Source: an uncultured Bacilli bacterium | GTDB lineage: Bacteria; Bacillota_I; Bacilli_A; RF39; UBA660 | Assembly (NCBI GenBank): GCA_948874605.1 | Contig: CAQRXS010000076.1 | Location: 1-5,843 of the forward strand | Length of the DNA stretch: 5,843 bases | Direction: 5' to 3' | Part shown: piece by piece, positions 1-5,843 of the stretch | Position numbering within the stretch: the stretch's first letter is position 1 | How the letters are laid out: every line of letters starts with the position of its first letter | The notes under the pieces: model-generated | What the model was told of the DNA's origin: nothing | The model's database searches: none | The model's input: only the letters and a program-made list of their open reading frames with translations | Program-made: the position numbers and the translations under genes

Positions 1-77
1 CAATAACAAAGTTATACTTATTCCTATTATTTTCTTTGGTGATTGTCTAAACAACCCCCCCCCCCTAAATTTTTCAT
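1..77 (-). CDS. 5' end of an unidentified membrane/exported protein gene, frame broken at a G11 tract
   Basis: This is the start of a gene that runs off the window. ATG at 77-75 is preceded by a perfect AGGAGG (86-91) at 8-nt spacing and by a good promoter (111-139), so initiation here is well supported. Codons 1-4 read MKNL, then comes an unbroken run of 11 G (65-55). With 11 G the frame reads GGGCLDNHQRK and stops at TAA (29-27). With 12 or 9 G the frame stays open to position 1: MKNLGGGGLF, then RQS, then PKKIIGISITLLL, a basic stretch followed by a hydrophobic one as in a signal peptide or first membrane helix. With 10 or 13 G it stops at once at TAG. The open version looks like the real protein. 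The protein family cannot be told from these 26 codons. The gene could be phase-variable, a pseudogene, or carry a sequencing error in the homopolymer. The start is confident; function is unknown. Confidence 0.6.
55..65. repeat. Homopolymeric G11/C11 tract near the start of a gene
   Basis: Eleven consecutive C on the plus strand (G on the coding minus strand) lie 9 nt after the A of an ATG start codon has been passed by four codons. Such a run is exceptional in this AT-rich window, where no other G or C run approaches this length. Homopolymers of this size in a coding start are known substrates for slipped-strand mispairing and ON/OFF phase variation. A count of 9 or 12 gives an open downstream frame; 11 does not. 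Confidence 0.9.
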
Positions 78-85
78 TTCGAGGG

Positions 86-139
86 CCTCCTTTTGTATTT
101 TTCTATTTCAATTTTACCAAAAATATACTTTTATTACAA
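86..139 (-). promoter_or_regulatory. Promoter and ribosome binding site for the gene starting at 77
   Basis: On the minus strand a -35 box TTGTAA (139-134) is separated by 17 nt from a -10 box TAAAAT (116-111), which is preceded by TGG to give an extended -10 (TGgTAAAAT). The expected transcript start is near 104, leaving a leader of roughly 25 nt that contains AGGAGG (91-86). The promoter means the gene can be transcribed independently of ftsH, although no strong terminator separates the two. Confidence 0.65.
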
Positions 140-187
140 TCGAAAAAGCAATTATTTTATTGGGAATATGAATTAAAAAAATTCGAA

Positions 188-2179
188 TTATTCATCCGAA
201 CCTTTTTTCTCTTTTTCTTCTATAGCATTTTCTAATTCTTCTTTACTCATTTTTGTATAGCCTTTTACTTTTAATTCTTTTGCTTCTTCTCGTAGTTTTG
301 TTAAAGTAGGCTCATCGCTAATTTCAAAATCTTCATCAGTAATAGTTCCTGTTCTAACTAATTCATCAATTTGTTCTTTTGTAATTGTTTCACGTTCAAT
401 TAAAGTATTACTTAATAGCATTACTAAATCTTTGTTTTCTTTTAAAATTTTCTTAGCATTTTCATAGCATTCCATTATTATTTTTCTTGCTTCTTGATCT
501 ATTTCTAAAGCAACTTTGTCTGAGTAATTTTTTGTTTTATTATAGTCTCTTCCTAAAAAGATATTTTCTCCAGAAGACATTTCATAACGAATTGGACCTA
601 AGTCACTCATACCATATTCTGTTACCATACTTCTAGCCATTTCTGTCGAACGTTTAAAGTCATCGCTTGCGCCGGTTGTAATATCATCTAAGAATAATTC
701 TTCTGCTGCTCGTCCTCCTAAGGTACTAGTAATAATTGCTATCATTTCATTTCTAGTATATCTTGTAATATTGTCTTCTTTTGGTGTATAAGCAGTATAA
801 CCACCAGCCATTCCACTAGGCACAATTGTTATTTTTTGAACTTCCATAGCATCTTTTAATTTTAAACCTAGAACTGCATGACCTGATTCGTGTACTGCGG
901 TTAGCCATTTAACTTCATCACTTACTTTTCTTGATGTTTTTGCAGGTCCCATAAGTACTCTATCTGTTGCTTCATCAATATCTTGTAGAGTAATAGCATC
1001 TTCGTCTTTACGAACAGCAAGTAGTGCTGCTTCATTCATTAGGTTTTCTAGATCAGCTCCTGAGAATCCAGAAGTTCTTTGACTAATACTTTTCAAGTTA
1101 ACAGAAGGCGCTAAGATTTTATCTTTTGAATGTAGTTTTAACATTGCTTCGCGTTCTTCTGTATCAGGTAAGTTTACAGTTACTTGTCTATCAAAACGTC
1201 CTGGACGTAACAATGCTGGATCTAATACATCTGGTCTATTTGTAGCTGCAATAATAATTATTCCTTCGTTAGCGCCAAATCCATCCATTTCAGTTAATAA
1301 TTGGTTTAACGTTTGTTCTCTTTCATCATGTCCACCGCCAATACCAGAACCTCTTTGACGGCCAACGGCATCAATTTCATCAATAAATATTAAGCATGGA
1401 GCATTTCTTTTTGCTTCTTTAAACATGTCACGTACACGGCTTGCTCCAACTCCAACAAATAGCTCTACAAAGTCTGAACCACTTATAAAATAAAATGGAA
1501 CATTGGCTTCGCCCGCAACTGCTTTAGCAAGTAATGTTTTTCCAGTTCCAGGAGGCCCAACTAATAATACACCTTTTGGAATTCTTGCACCAAGACGTTG
1601 AAATTTTTTAGGATTTTTTAAAAAATCAATTAATTCTGAAACTTCTTCTTTTTCTTCTTTTAATCCTGCTACATCTTTAAATCTTACTTTTCCACCATCA
1701 GCAGATAATTTAGCACGACTTTTTCCAAAATCCATGCTTCCTTTATTTGAATTAGCCATTTTCATGAAAATAAAGTAAGTTGCTCCAACTAGTACTAGTA
1801 GAGGCACAACATTTACTAACACATATAGCCAAGATATTGACCCTGGATCTGGGTTTGTCTCATACACTTTTAAGTTATTCACTTCAGCATATTTTACTAT
1901 ATTTGAAAGTTCGGCTTCTACGACAGTTGCTTTAAAACGTTCGTTTTCTTTATAGGTCGCTAATTTTCCTTCAATATAATAAACGCTTTCCTCTCCACTT
2001 GGAGTAATCGTAATTTCTGTAACTGTTTTACTACCTATTTCGGCCATTAATTCACCAGTAGTTAAGTTTCTTGTTACAGTTCTTCCAATATTCAATATTG
2101 TTAATACTGCAAATATCACAATGATTAATATTAAATAAGGAAATAAGTTTTTCATTGTATTTTGATTTGTTTTTTTCAT
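188..2179 (-). CDS. ftsH: ATP-dependent zinc metalloprotease FtsH
   Basis: FtsH is a hexameric, membrane-anchored AAA+ protease that extracts and degrades damaged or unassembled membrane proteins and short-lived cytosolic regulators. The 663-residue protein has a first membrane helix at about 13-30, an extracytoplasmic domain at about 35-114, a second helix at about 116-139, and a cytosolic AAA+ module: Walker A GPPGTGKT (208-215), pore-loop FVG (241-243), Walker B IFIDE (264-268) and second region of homology with arginine fingers R325/R328. The M41 protease domain has HESGH (430-434) with zinc ligands H430 and H434 and a likely third ligand D507 in TTGASDD. The tail beyond about 620 holds a Rho_N/SAP-like motif described separately. 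The start ATG overlaps the tilS stop by one base (TAATG), behind an AAGGAAGGA ribosome binding site, indicating coupled translation. Identification is certain; the length is typical. Confidence 0.98.
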   Translation of the reverse strand: MKKTNQNTMKNLFPYLILIIVIFAVLTILNIGRTVTRNLTTGELMAEIGSKTVTEITITPSGEESVYYIEGKLATYKENERFKATVVEAELSNIVKYAEVNNLKVYETNPDPGSISWLYVLVNVVPLLVLVGATYFIFMKMANSNKGSMDFGKSRAKLSADGGKVRFKDVAGLKEEKEEVSELIDFLKNPKKFQRLGARIPKGVLLVGPPGTGKTLLAKAVAGEANVPFYFISGSDFVELFVGVGASRVRDMFKEAKRNAPCLIFIDEIDAVGRQRGSGIGGGHDEREQTLNQLLTEMDGFGANEGIIIIAATNRPDVLDPALLRPGRFDRQVTVNLPDTEEREAMLKLHSKDKILAPSVNLKSISQRTSGFSGADLENLMNEAALLAVRKDEDAITLQDIDEATDRVLMGPAKTSRKVSDEVKWLTAVHESGHAVLGLKLKDAMEVQKITIVPSGMAGGYTAYTPKEDNITRYTRNEMIAIITSTLGGRAAEELFLDDITTGASDDFKRSTEMARSMVTEYGMSDLGPIRYEMSSGENIFLGRDYNKTKNYSDKVALEIDQEARKIIMECYENAKKILKENKDLVMLLSNTLIERETITKEQIDELVRTGTITDEDFEISDEPTLTKLREEAKELKVKGYTKMSKEELENAIEEKEKKGSDE
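212..307 (-). other. C-terminal Rho_N/SAP-like helix-extended-helix motif in FtsH
   Basis: FtsH residues 625-656 begin [17 protein letters not shown] and go on [12 protein letters not shown]. The pattern (L.xLRxxAKEL, then K-G-Y-x-K-M, then KEEL..AI) matches the short helix-turn-helix-like motif of the Rho transcription terminator N-terminus and SAP/HeH domains, which usually contact nucleic acid. It follows the normal end of the protease domain and an acidic linker (about 615-624), and ends in a charged tail. The resemblance is read by eye and has not been scored against a profile. Confidence 0.5.
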
Positions 2180-3516
2180 TAATTTATTCCTTCCTTCTTG
2201 ATATACTGATATATTATATCATAATTTTCATTTTTTTCTAAATCATATTTTGATTTCTTTACTCCAAGTATCCACAAAACAGTTCCATTACTGTCAATTA
2301 ATATTGGAATGCTATCTTTCTGTTCCTTTGGAATCTTACTATTAATTAGAATATCACTTACTTTTTTTGTGCCATTTAAGTTCTTAACTTCCATTTTCAT
2401 TCCTGGTACTCTAGTTGTTAAATATAATGGAAGCACGATTTCTTTAGAATTTAAATGTATTTCAAAATTACTTTTTTCTTGATATGTGTTTTTTTGGATA
2501 ACTAGTTCTTCATTTGGTAGGATGACTTTTTCTTCTAGTTTTATGCAATATTTTTCGGCTAACTCTAATTTTTGAAGCCAAAAATTTTCTGCATCTTTTA
2601 TTAAAATAAATTTGCAAGGAAAATTTATCGATGATTTATTTTTAGGATTTCGAATAAAGCTTATCGCTATTTTAATATGTTTTTCAGTGATTTGATTTAT
2701 TTTATCTCTATAGATATCTTTGAAGTGTCGCATAAGTATGGCTTCTTGAAATTCTAGTGATAATTTTAGAAATTCATTTTTTAGAATTTTATTTTTTTTT
2801 CGAATTAATTCATACGTTTGATTTATTTCTTCTTCTATTAAAATATTTGATTTTAATAGAACTTCACTAAAGTTTAAAAATTTTTTGTTGTAATTAGGTT
2901 CTAATTCTTCTAATAAAGGTAATATATTATGGCGAATCTTATTTCTTAGGTAAATATCTGTATTGTTTGATTCGTCTATTACATAAGGTATGTTATTTTG
3001 TTTCAAGTATTCCATGATTTCTATTTTTTTTAAGTTTATTAGAGGTCTTATTATTCGGACGTTATCCCAAGTGCTGTCTTTTTTAAACCCGGCATAACCT
3101 TTTAATGTGCTTCCTCTTAATAGTCTCATAATTATAGTTTCTACTAAATCATCTCCATGATGGGCTGTGAATAAATAGTCTGCTTGGTATTTATTTACTA
3201 CATCTTTAAAATATTGATATCTTTTTTCTCTAGCTTCCGTCTCACTAAATTTTCCTTTTCTATATTCTTCTATTTTAAAATATTCGAAATTAATGTTCTT
3301 TTCTTTCATATATTTTTGAACAAATTCCATTTCCCGCTGACATGCTTCTCTCGTATTATGATTAATATGAACGCAAATTATATTGAGATTTTTTTTGACT
3401 TTTATTTCTAATAAAAGGTGTAATAAACACATCGAATCTGGACCACCTGATAACGCTAGGACGATGGAGTCATTTTCTTTTAAAAAATTTTCTAAATATT
3501 GTATAGTACTTTTCAT
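2179..3516 (-). CDS. tilS: tRNA(Ile)-lysidine synthetase TilS
   Basis: TilS uses ATP and lysine to convert C34 of the CAU-anticodon tRNA-Ile to lysidine, switching its charging from methionine to isoleucine and its decoding to AUA; it is normally essential. The 445-residue cytosolic protein has the N-type ATP pyrophosphatase P-loop SGGPDS (23-28), the conserved AHHGDDLVET (118-127), LRGS (133-136) and RNKIRHNILP (191-200) motifs, and a C-terminal TilS substrate-binding domain (about 355-435) with RVPGM and LWILGVKKS. The start chosen is ATG 3516, which has AAAGGAG just upstream. An in-frame ATG at 3534 adds six residues but has no ribosome binding site. The gene has its own promoter upstream and overlaps ftsH by one base. 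In Bacillus an hpt gene usually lies between tilS and ftsH; here it is missing. AUA codons are abundant in this AT-rich sequence, consistent with a need for TilS. Confidence 0.97.
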   Translation of the reverse strand: MKSTIQYLENFLKENDSIVLALSGGPDSMCLLHLLLEIKVKKNLNIICVHINHNTREACQREMEFVQKYMKEKNINFEYFKIEEYRKGKFSETEAREKRYQYFKDVVNKYQADYLFTAHHGDDLVETIIMRLLRGSTLKGYAGFKKDSTWDNVRIIRPLINLKKIEIMEYLKQNNIPYVIDESNNTDIYLRNKIRHNILPLLEELEPNYNKKFLNFSEVLLKSNILIEEEINQTYELIRKKNKILKNEFLKLSLEFQEAILMRHFKDIYRDKINQITEKHIKIAISFIRNPKNKSSINFPCKFILIKDAENFWLQKLELAEKYCIKLEEKVILPNEELVIQKNTYQEKSNFEIHLNSKEIVLPLYLTTRVPGMKMEVKNLNGTKKVSDILINSKIPKEQKDSIPILIDSNGTVLWILGVKKSKYDLEKNENYDIIYQYIKKEGIN

Positions 3517-3571
3517 ATATCTCCTTTGAAACATGAATATTGTACTTTATTCTGTAATGTTTTGCAATATC

Positions 3572-3602
3572 TTTTTAGCACTTTGTCTTCTCGAGTGACA
3601 AA
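3572..3602 (-). promoter_or_regulatory. Candidate promoter of the tilS-ftsH operon, with overlapping inverted repeat
   Basis: Minus strand: -35 TTGTCA (3601-3596), 18-nt spacer, -10 TAAAAA (3577-3572) preceded by TGC, i.e. an extended -10. Transcription would start near 3565, giving a leader of about 50 nt. An inverted repeat TTTGTC/GACAAA (arms 3582-3587 and 3597-3602, 9-nt gap centred near a CTCGAG) overlaps the -35 box and spacer and could be an operator, or may be coincidental. Confidence 0.5.
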
Positions 3603-3659
3603 AAACGTCAATTTCATTGCTTTAAAATGAATCTTTTTTCAATATAAGATTTAAATTAT

Positions 3660-3687
3660 AAAAAAAAACTCATTCTTATAACGAGTT
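3660..3687 (-). terminator. Intrinsic terminator after the prfB-yitT unit
   Basis: On the minus strand, 4 nt after the stop of the YitT-family gene, AACTCGTT and AATGAGTT (plus-strand 3680-3687 and 3667-3674) form an 8-bp stem with one G-U pair and a 5-nt loop. Seven further T follow (3666-3660), giving an unbroken run of nine with the stem end. The T tract lies only on the minus-strand 3' side, so it ends minus-strand transcription from prfB and separates it from tilS. Confidence 0.9.
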
Positions 3688-3691
3688 ATTC

Positions 3692-4546
3692 TTATACTTG
3701 CTCTTTTAATTTATTTTGTAATGTCCTATTAGCGTTTTTTTGTTCATAAGCATTTGTAACTATGATAAAGATTTTTGGATCAATATATTCGAGGCCTTCT
3801 TTTATTTTGTAGTAGTCCTTCTCGTGAATGGCACTCATTATAAGTTGCCTCTTGTTTTTAGTATAGCCGCCTTTGGAATCCATCATAGTTATATCATATC
3901 CAAATTCATGTAAATATTTTTTTATTTCTTCTATTTTTGACGAATTTATATATAAGACACGATTCTTATTGATTCCTAATTGAGTACGGTTAGAAACTTC
4001 ACTTATTAATAGTAAGGCGATTAACGAATATATCATAGTGGTCACTCCAAAAGTCATACAGCCTAAAAGTACGATTAAACCATCAACATATATAATTGAT
4101 TTACTCATAGGAATTTTTAAATATTTTTCAGCTATTTGATTTAAAATGTCTGTTCCTCCAGTAGTAAAATTATTACGGAATACAAGCCCAAAACCTATTC
4201 CGCTTATCGTACCTCCTAGAATTGAAATTATTAGTAGATCTATATCTAATGTAATATATTTTGTTATATTTTCTGTTAACAAAGTAAAAATTGGGAATAA
4301 AAAGGAACCAAGTAGAGTATTTTTGGTTTTTTCTTTTCCTAAAAATTTCCAGCTTATTAGTATGAGAAAAATGTTCATAACAAGTATTAAAGCACTTTCT
4401 TTTATATTAAATATTTTGTGCATTACTATTGCTATACCACTAACACCGCCTGACACTAGATTATAAGGCGCCAGAAAAAGATTAAAAGCAATAGAAACTA
4501 AAAAAAGGCCAATAATTACGGAGCAATATTGCTTAACTTTTTCCAT
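3692..4546 (-). CDS. YitT family membrane protein (YvjA-like, DUF161 + DUF2179)
   Basis: This 284-residue protein belongs to the YitT/UPF0750 family of integral membrane proteins, whose molecular function is not established. Residues about 8-185 form some five to seven hydrophobic segments with family motifs: APYNLVSGGVSGIAI (26-40), GGTISGIGFGLVFR (111-124) and TTGGTDI (128-134). A soluble C-terminal DUF2179 domain (about 195-270) follows, with VLYINSSK, the GGYT motif (226-229) and a conserved IDPKIFIIVTNA segment. The ATG lies 3 nt after the prfB stop with an AAGAAGGG ribosome binding site inside the end of prfB, so the two are co-transcribed and probably translationally coupled. In B. subtilis a YitT-family gene (yvjA) also directly follows prfB, so this is probably the yvjA orthologue. 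The link to release factor function is positional only; no substrate can be named. Confidence 0.93.
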   Translation of the reverse strand: MEKVKQYCSVIIGLFLVSIAFNLFLAPYNLVSGGVSGIAIVMHKIFNIKESALILVMNIFLILISWKFLGKEKTKNTLLGSFLFPIFTLLTENITKYITLDIDLLIISILGGTISGIGFGLVFRNNFTTGGTDILNQIAEKYLKIPMSKSIIYVDGLIVLLGCMTFGVTTMIYSLIALLLISEVSNRTQLGINKNRVLYINSSKIEEIKKYLHEFGYDITMMDSKGGYTKNKRQLIMSAIHEKDYYKIKEGLEYIDPKIFIIVTNAYEQKNANRTLQNKLKEQV

Positions 4547-4549
4547 TTT

Positions 4550-5630
4550 TTATTTTCCCTTCTTGAGTAAAGATTCTAAAATAGGTAATATGTCACCATT
4601 TAAAATCTTGTCTGTATTGCTTGACTCATATCCGCTTCTTAAATCTTTGATAAGTTTGTAAGGCTCTAAAACATAATTTCTTATTTGACTTCCAAAGTTA
4701 ATATCGACATTTTCTCCTTTTAAAGCGCTTAGCTCTTTTTCTTTCTTCTCGACTTCTAATTGGTATAACTTCATTTTTAAAAGTTTCATTGCTTGGTCTT
4801 TATTTTTCAATTGACTTCTTTCGTTTTGACATGTTACAACAACTTTACTTGGCAAATGGGTAATTCTAACTGCAGAATTTGATGTATTCACAGATTGACC
4901 TCCAGCTCCACTGGAGTGATAGACATCTATTTTTAAATCGCTTTCTTTGATTTCAATATCTATATTCTTGTTATATTCTGGAATAATTTGAACTGAAGCA
5001 AATGAAGTATGTCTCCTAGCTCCCGAATCAAACGGTGAAATTCTAACTAGTCTATGAACACCTTTTTCATTTTTTAAATATCCGTATGCATAGTCACCTT
5101 TTATTAATATTGTTGAACTTTTAATTCCAGCCTCTTCTCCTTTTTGTTCTTCCACTAATTCATATGTATAATTATTTTTTTCACAAAACATTTTATACAT
5201 TCTAAGAAGCATTGCAGCCCAGTCGCATGATTCAGTTCCACCCGCACCAGAATGTATTTCTAGGTAACAGTTAAGATTGTCAAATTCGCCATTCAGTAAT
5301 GTATTAATTTCTAATTCATCTAAATCATTTTGTAATTTTCCTATATCAATATTATTTATTTCTTCTTCACTCATTATATTTATTAGTTCTAAATAGTCGT
5401 TAATTTCTTCCTCAATTTTTTTTGTATAATCAATTATTTTCTTTAAATTTGATAATTCTTTATTGACACTATTTGCTGATTCTAAATCGTTCCAAAAACT
5501 AGGACTCGAAGATATATCTTCTAATTCCCTTAATCTTGTCTCTTTCTTTTCTATGTCAAAGTGACCTCCGAATATCGTTCATTCTGCTTTGCATTTTTTT
5601 CAAAATACTAGTTAATTCTCCTAAATTCAT
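4550..5630 (-). CDS. prfB: Peptide chain release factor 2 (RF2), expressed by programmed +1 frameshift
   Basis: RF2 recognises UGA and UAA in the ribosomal A site and triggers peptidyl-tRNA hydrolysis. The gene is in two frames: 5630-5559 (24 codons, MNLGELTSIL...DIRRSL), then, skipping T5558, 5557-4550 (335 codons, DIEKKETRLREL...). The product is 359 residues, close to the usual ~365. Domain 1 is helical (about 25-110). The stop-codon discriminator SPF is at 198-200, which marks RF2 rather than RF1 (PxT). The catalytic GGQ is at 243-245 within SSGAGGQSVN, with the conserved NTSNSAVRITH following. The start at 5630 is chosen because the 24-residue zero-frame peptide matches the length and pattern of the B. 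subtilis RF2 leader; its ribosome binding site is weak (GAG about 12 nt upstream). Calling the gene from the internal ATG 5374 would lose 85 residues. YitT-family gene follows after 3 nt. Confidence 0.97.
5555..5570 (-). other. RF2 programmed +1 ribosomal frameshift site
   Basis: The minus strand reads CGG AGG TCA CTT TGA C. The internal Shine-Dalgarno-like GGAGG (5569-5565) lies 3 nt before the slippery CTT (5561-5559), followed by the in-frame stop TGA (5558-5556) and C5555. This is the spacing and context of the classical bacterial prfB autoregulatory site. When RF2 is scarce, UGA is read slowly, peptidyl-tRNA-Leu slips from CUU to UUU, and translation resumes at GAC (5557-5555). When RF2 is plentiful, a 24-residue peptide is released. 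Confidence 0.96.
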
Positions 5631-5656
5631 ATATTTAATCAACTCTTTTCTAACTT

Positions 5657-5685
5657 ATTTTAGCAAACTGTTTCTAAAAACACAA
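5657..5685 (-). promoter_or_regulatory. Candidate promoter of prfB
   Basis: Minus strand: -35 TTGTGT (5685-5680), 17-nt spacer, -10 TAAAAT (5662-5657) preceded by TGC, an extended -10 identical in form to the one before the gene at 77. The leader would be about 20 nt. A weaker alternative is AATAAT (5710-5705) with TTGCAT 16 nt upstream. prfB needs its own promoter because the 5S rRNA upstream ends in a terminator. Confidence 0.5.
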
Positions 5686-5788
5686 ATAAATTTAATATTG
5701 AAAAATTATTTGATGTTAATTGGTGTATGCAAAATAATTTCTTAGAAATTTTAATCTTATTTTTTTGTTAGGGTAAGAAAAAAATAGC

Positions 5789-5814
5789 AAAAAAAAAATA
5801 AGGCAACTCCCTAT
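5789..5814 (-). terminator. Terminator at the end of the rRNA operon
   Basis: The 3' end of the 5S rRNA can fold ATAGGG (5814-5809), loop AGTTG, CCTTAT (5803-5798) with one G-U pair, and T10 runs from 5798 to 5789. Helix I of the folded 5S, whose other strand is outside the window, could serve as the terminator stem instead. Either way the T tract directly abuts the mature 5S end. Confidence 0.65.
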
Positions 5815-5843
5815 CTTCGCATACACTATTGTCGGCGTACTAG
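5799..5843 (-). rRNA. rrf: 5S ribosomal RNA, 3' end (partial)
   Basis: The minus strand at the window edge reads CTAGTACGCCGACAATAGT followed by GTATGCGAAGATAGGGAGTTGCC. This matches the 3' third of bacterial 5S rRNA: the loop E segment CGCCGAnnnUAGU, a shortened helix IV, the GCGAGAnUAGG block, and the closing helix I strand ending GUUGCC. The 5' two thirds lie outside the window, so helix I pairing cannot be checked. The exact 3' end is uncertain by a few bases, around 5799-5803. The location suggests a 16S-23S-5S operon upstream, on the same strand as prfB. Confidence 0.82.

Noticed and set aside
29..77. A real 16-residue peptide in the frame as written
   Set aside because: Possible, but the +1 frame after the G run is open and looks like a true protein N-terminus, so the short frame is better explained by run-length change or error.
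170..184. GAATT-T5-AATTC inverted repeat just after ftsH as a terminator
   Set aside because: Only five A-T-rich pairs and no T tract after it; readthrough from ftsH cannot be excluded.
878..892. HESGH instead of HEAGH in the FtsH active site
   Set aside because: The third position of HEXXH varies among FtsH proteins; zinc ligands and the catalytic glutamate are intact.
3184..3411. Plus-strand open frame of 75 codons inside tilS
   Set aside because: Antisense shadow of a conserved gene; low-complexity F/I/S-rich product, no ribosome binding site or family resemblance.
3517..3534. Longer tilS start at ATG 3534
   Set aside because: No ribosome binding site before it, while ATG 3516 has AAAGGAG a few bases upstream.
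4146..4466. Plus-strand open frame of 106 codons inside the YitT-family gene
   Set aside because: Antisense to conserved membrane helices; no start signals and no recognisable motif.
4550..5374. prfB as a truncated 274-residue protein or a pseudogene
   Set aside because: The upstream sequence continues in frame to a canonical frameshift site and a leader matching other RF2 proteins, so the gene is intact.
5536..5745. Plus-strand open frame of 69 codons across the prfB start and promoter
   Set aside because: Overlaps the conserved frameshift leader on the other strand and has no ribosome binding site.
5723..5826. 8-bp inverted repeat GTGTATGC (5723-5730) / GCATACAC (5819-5826), one arm in the 5S rRNA
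   Set aside because: A match of this size over about 200 nt is close to chance and the arm inside 5S is explained by rRNA structure.

Overview
The window is very AT-rich and every real gene lies on the minus strand. Reading in the direction of transcription (from high to low coordinates), it contains: the 3' end of a 5S rRNA, prfB (peptide chain release factor 2), a YitT/YvjA-type membrane protein gene, a strong intrinsic terminator, tilS (tRNA-Ile lysidine synthetase), ftsH (membrane AAA+ zinc protease), and the first codons of a further gene cut off at position 1. Gene content and order suggest a low-G+C Gram-positive bacterium (Bacillota/Bacilli, possibly close to the Mollicutes). In Bacillus subtilis prfB is likewise followed by a YitT-family gene (yvjA), and tilS lies close to ftsH. 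The genetic code appears to be the standard bacterial one. A working prfB with an in-frame UGA frameshift site only makes sense if UGA is a stop, which argues against the mycoplasma-type UGA=Trp code.

Region 5843-5631: the last ~45 nt of a 5S rRNA run directly into a T10 tract that should terminate the rRNA operon. An AT-rich spacer follows with a probable promoter for prfB. Region 5630-3692: prfB must be read through a classical programmed +1 frameshift at codon 25 (CTT TGA C, with a Shine-Dalgarno-like CGGAGG just upstream). A naive ORF call therefore misses its first 85 residues. The YitT-family gene starts 3 nt after the prfB stop and is probably translationally coupled to it. A hairpin plus T tract at 3660-3687 closes this unit.

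Region 3659-188: a promoter around 3572-3601 should drive tilS, whose stop overlaps the ftsH start by one base (TAATG). The usual hpt (hypoxanthine phosphoribosyltransferase) gene between them is absent. FtsH is complete, with two N-terminal membrane segments, the AAA+ core and an HEXXH protease site. It also carries an unusual C-terminal tail resembling the Rho N-terminal/SAP helix-extended-helix motif.

Region 187-1: after ftsH there is a new promoter, a perfect AGGAGG ribosome binding site and an ATG. Four codons into this gene lies an uninterrupted run of 11 G. As written, the frame closes after 16 codons. With 12 (or 9) G it is open to the window edge and encodes a basic-then-hydrophobic N-terminus typical of an exported or membrane protein. 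This is the most intriguing feature: either a phase-variable (slipped-strand) gene caught in the OFF state, or a homopolymer sequencing error.

The three candidate promoters share one layout, TTGT-type -35 boxes and extended -10 boxes TGnTAAAAW, which strengthens each call. Together the known genes cover translation termination, tRNA decoding fidelity and membrane protein quality control, all ordinary housekeeping functions.
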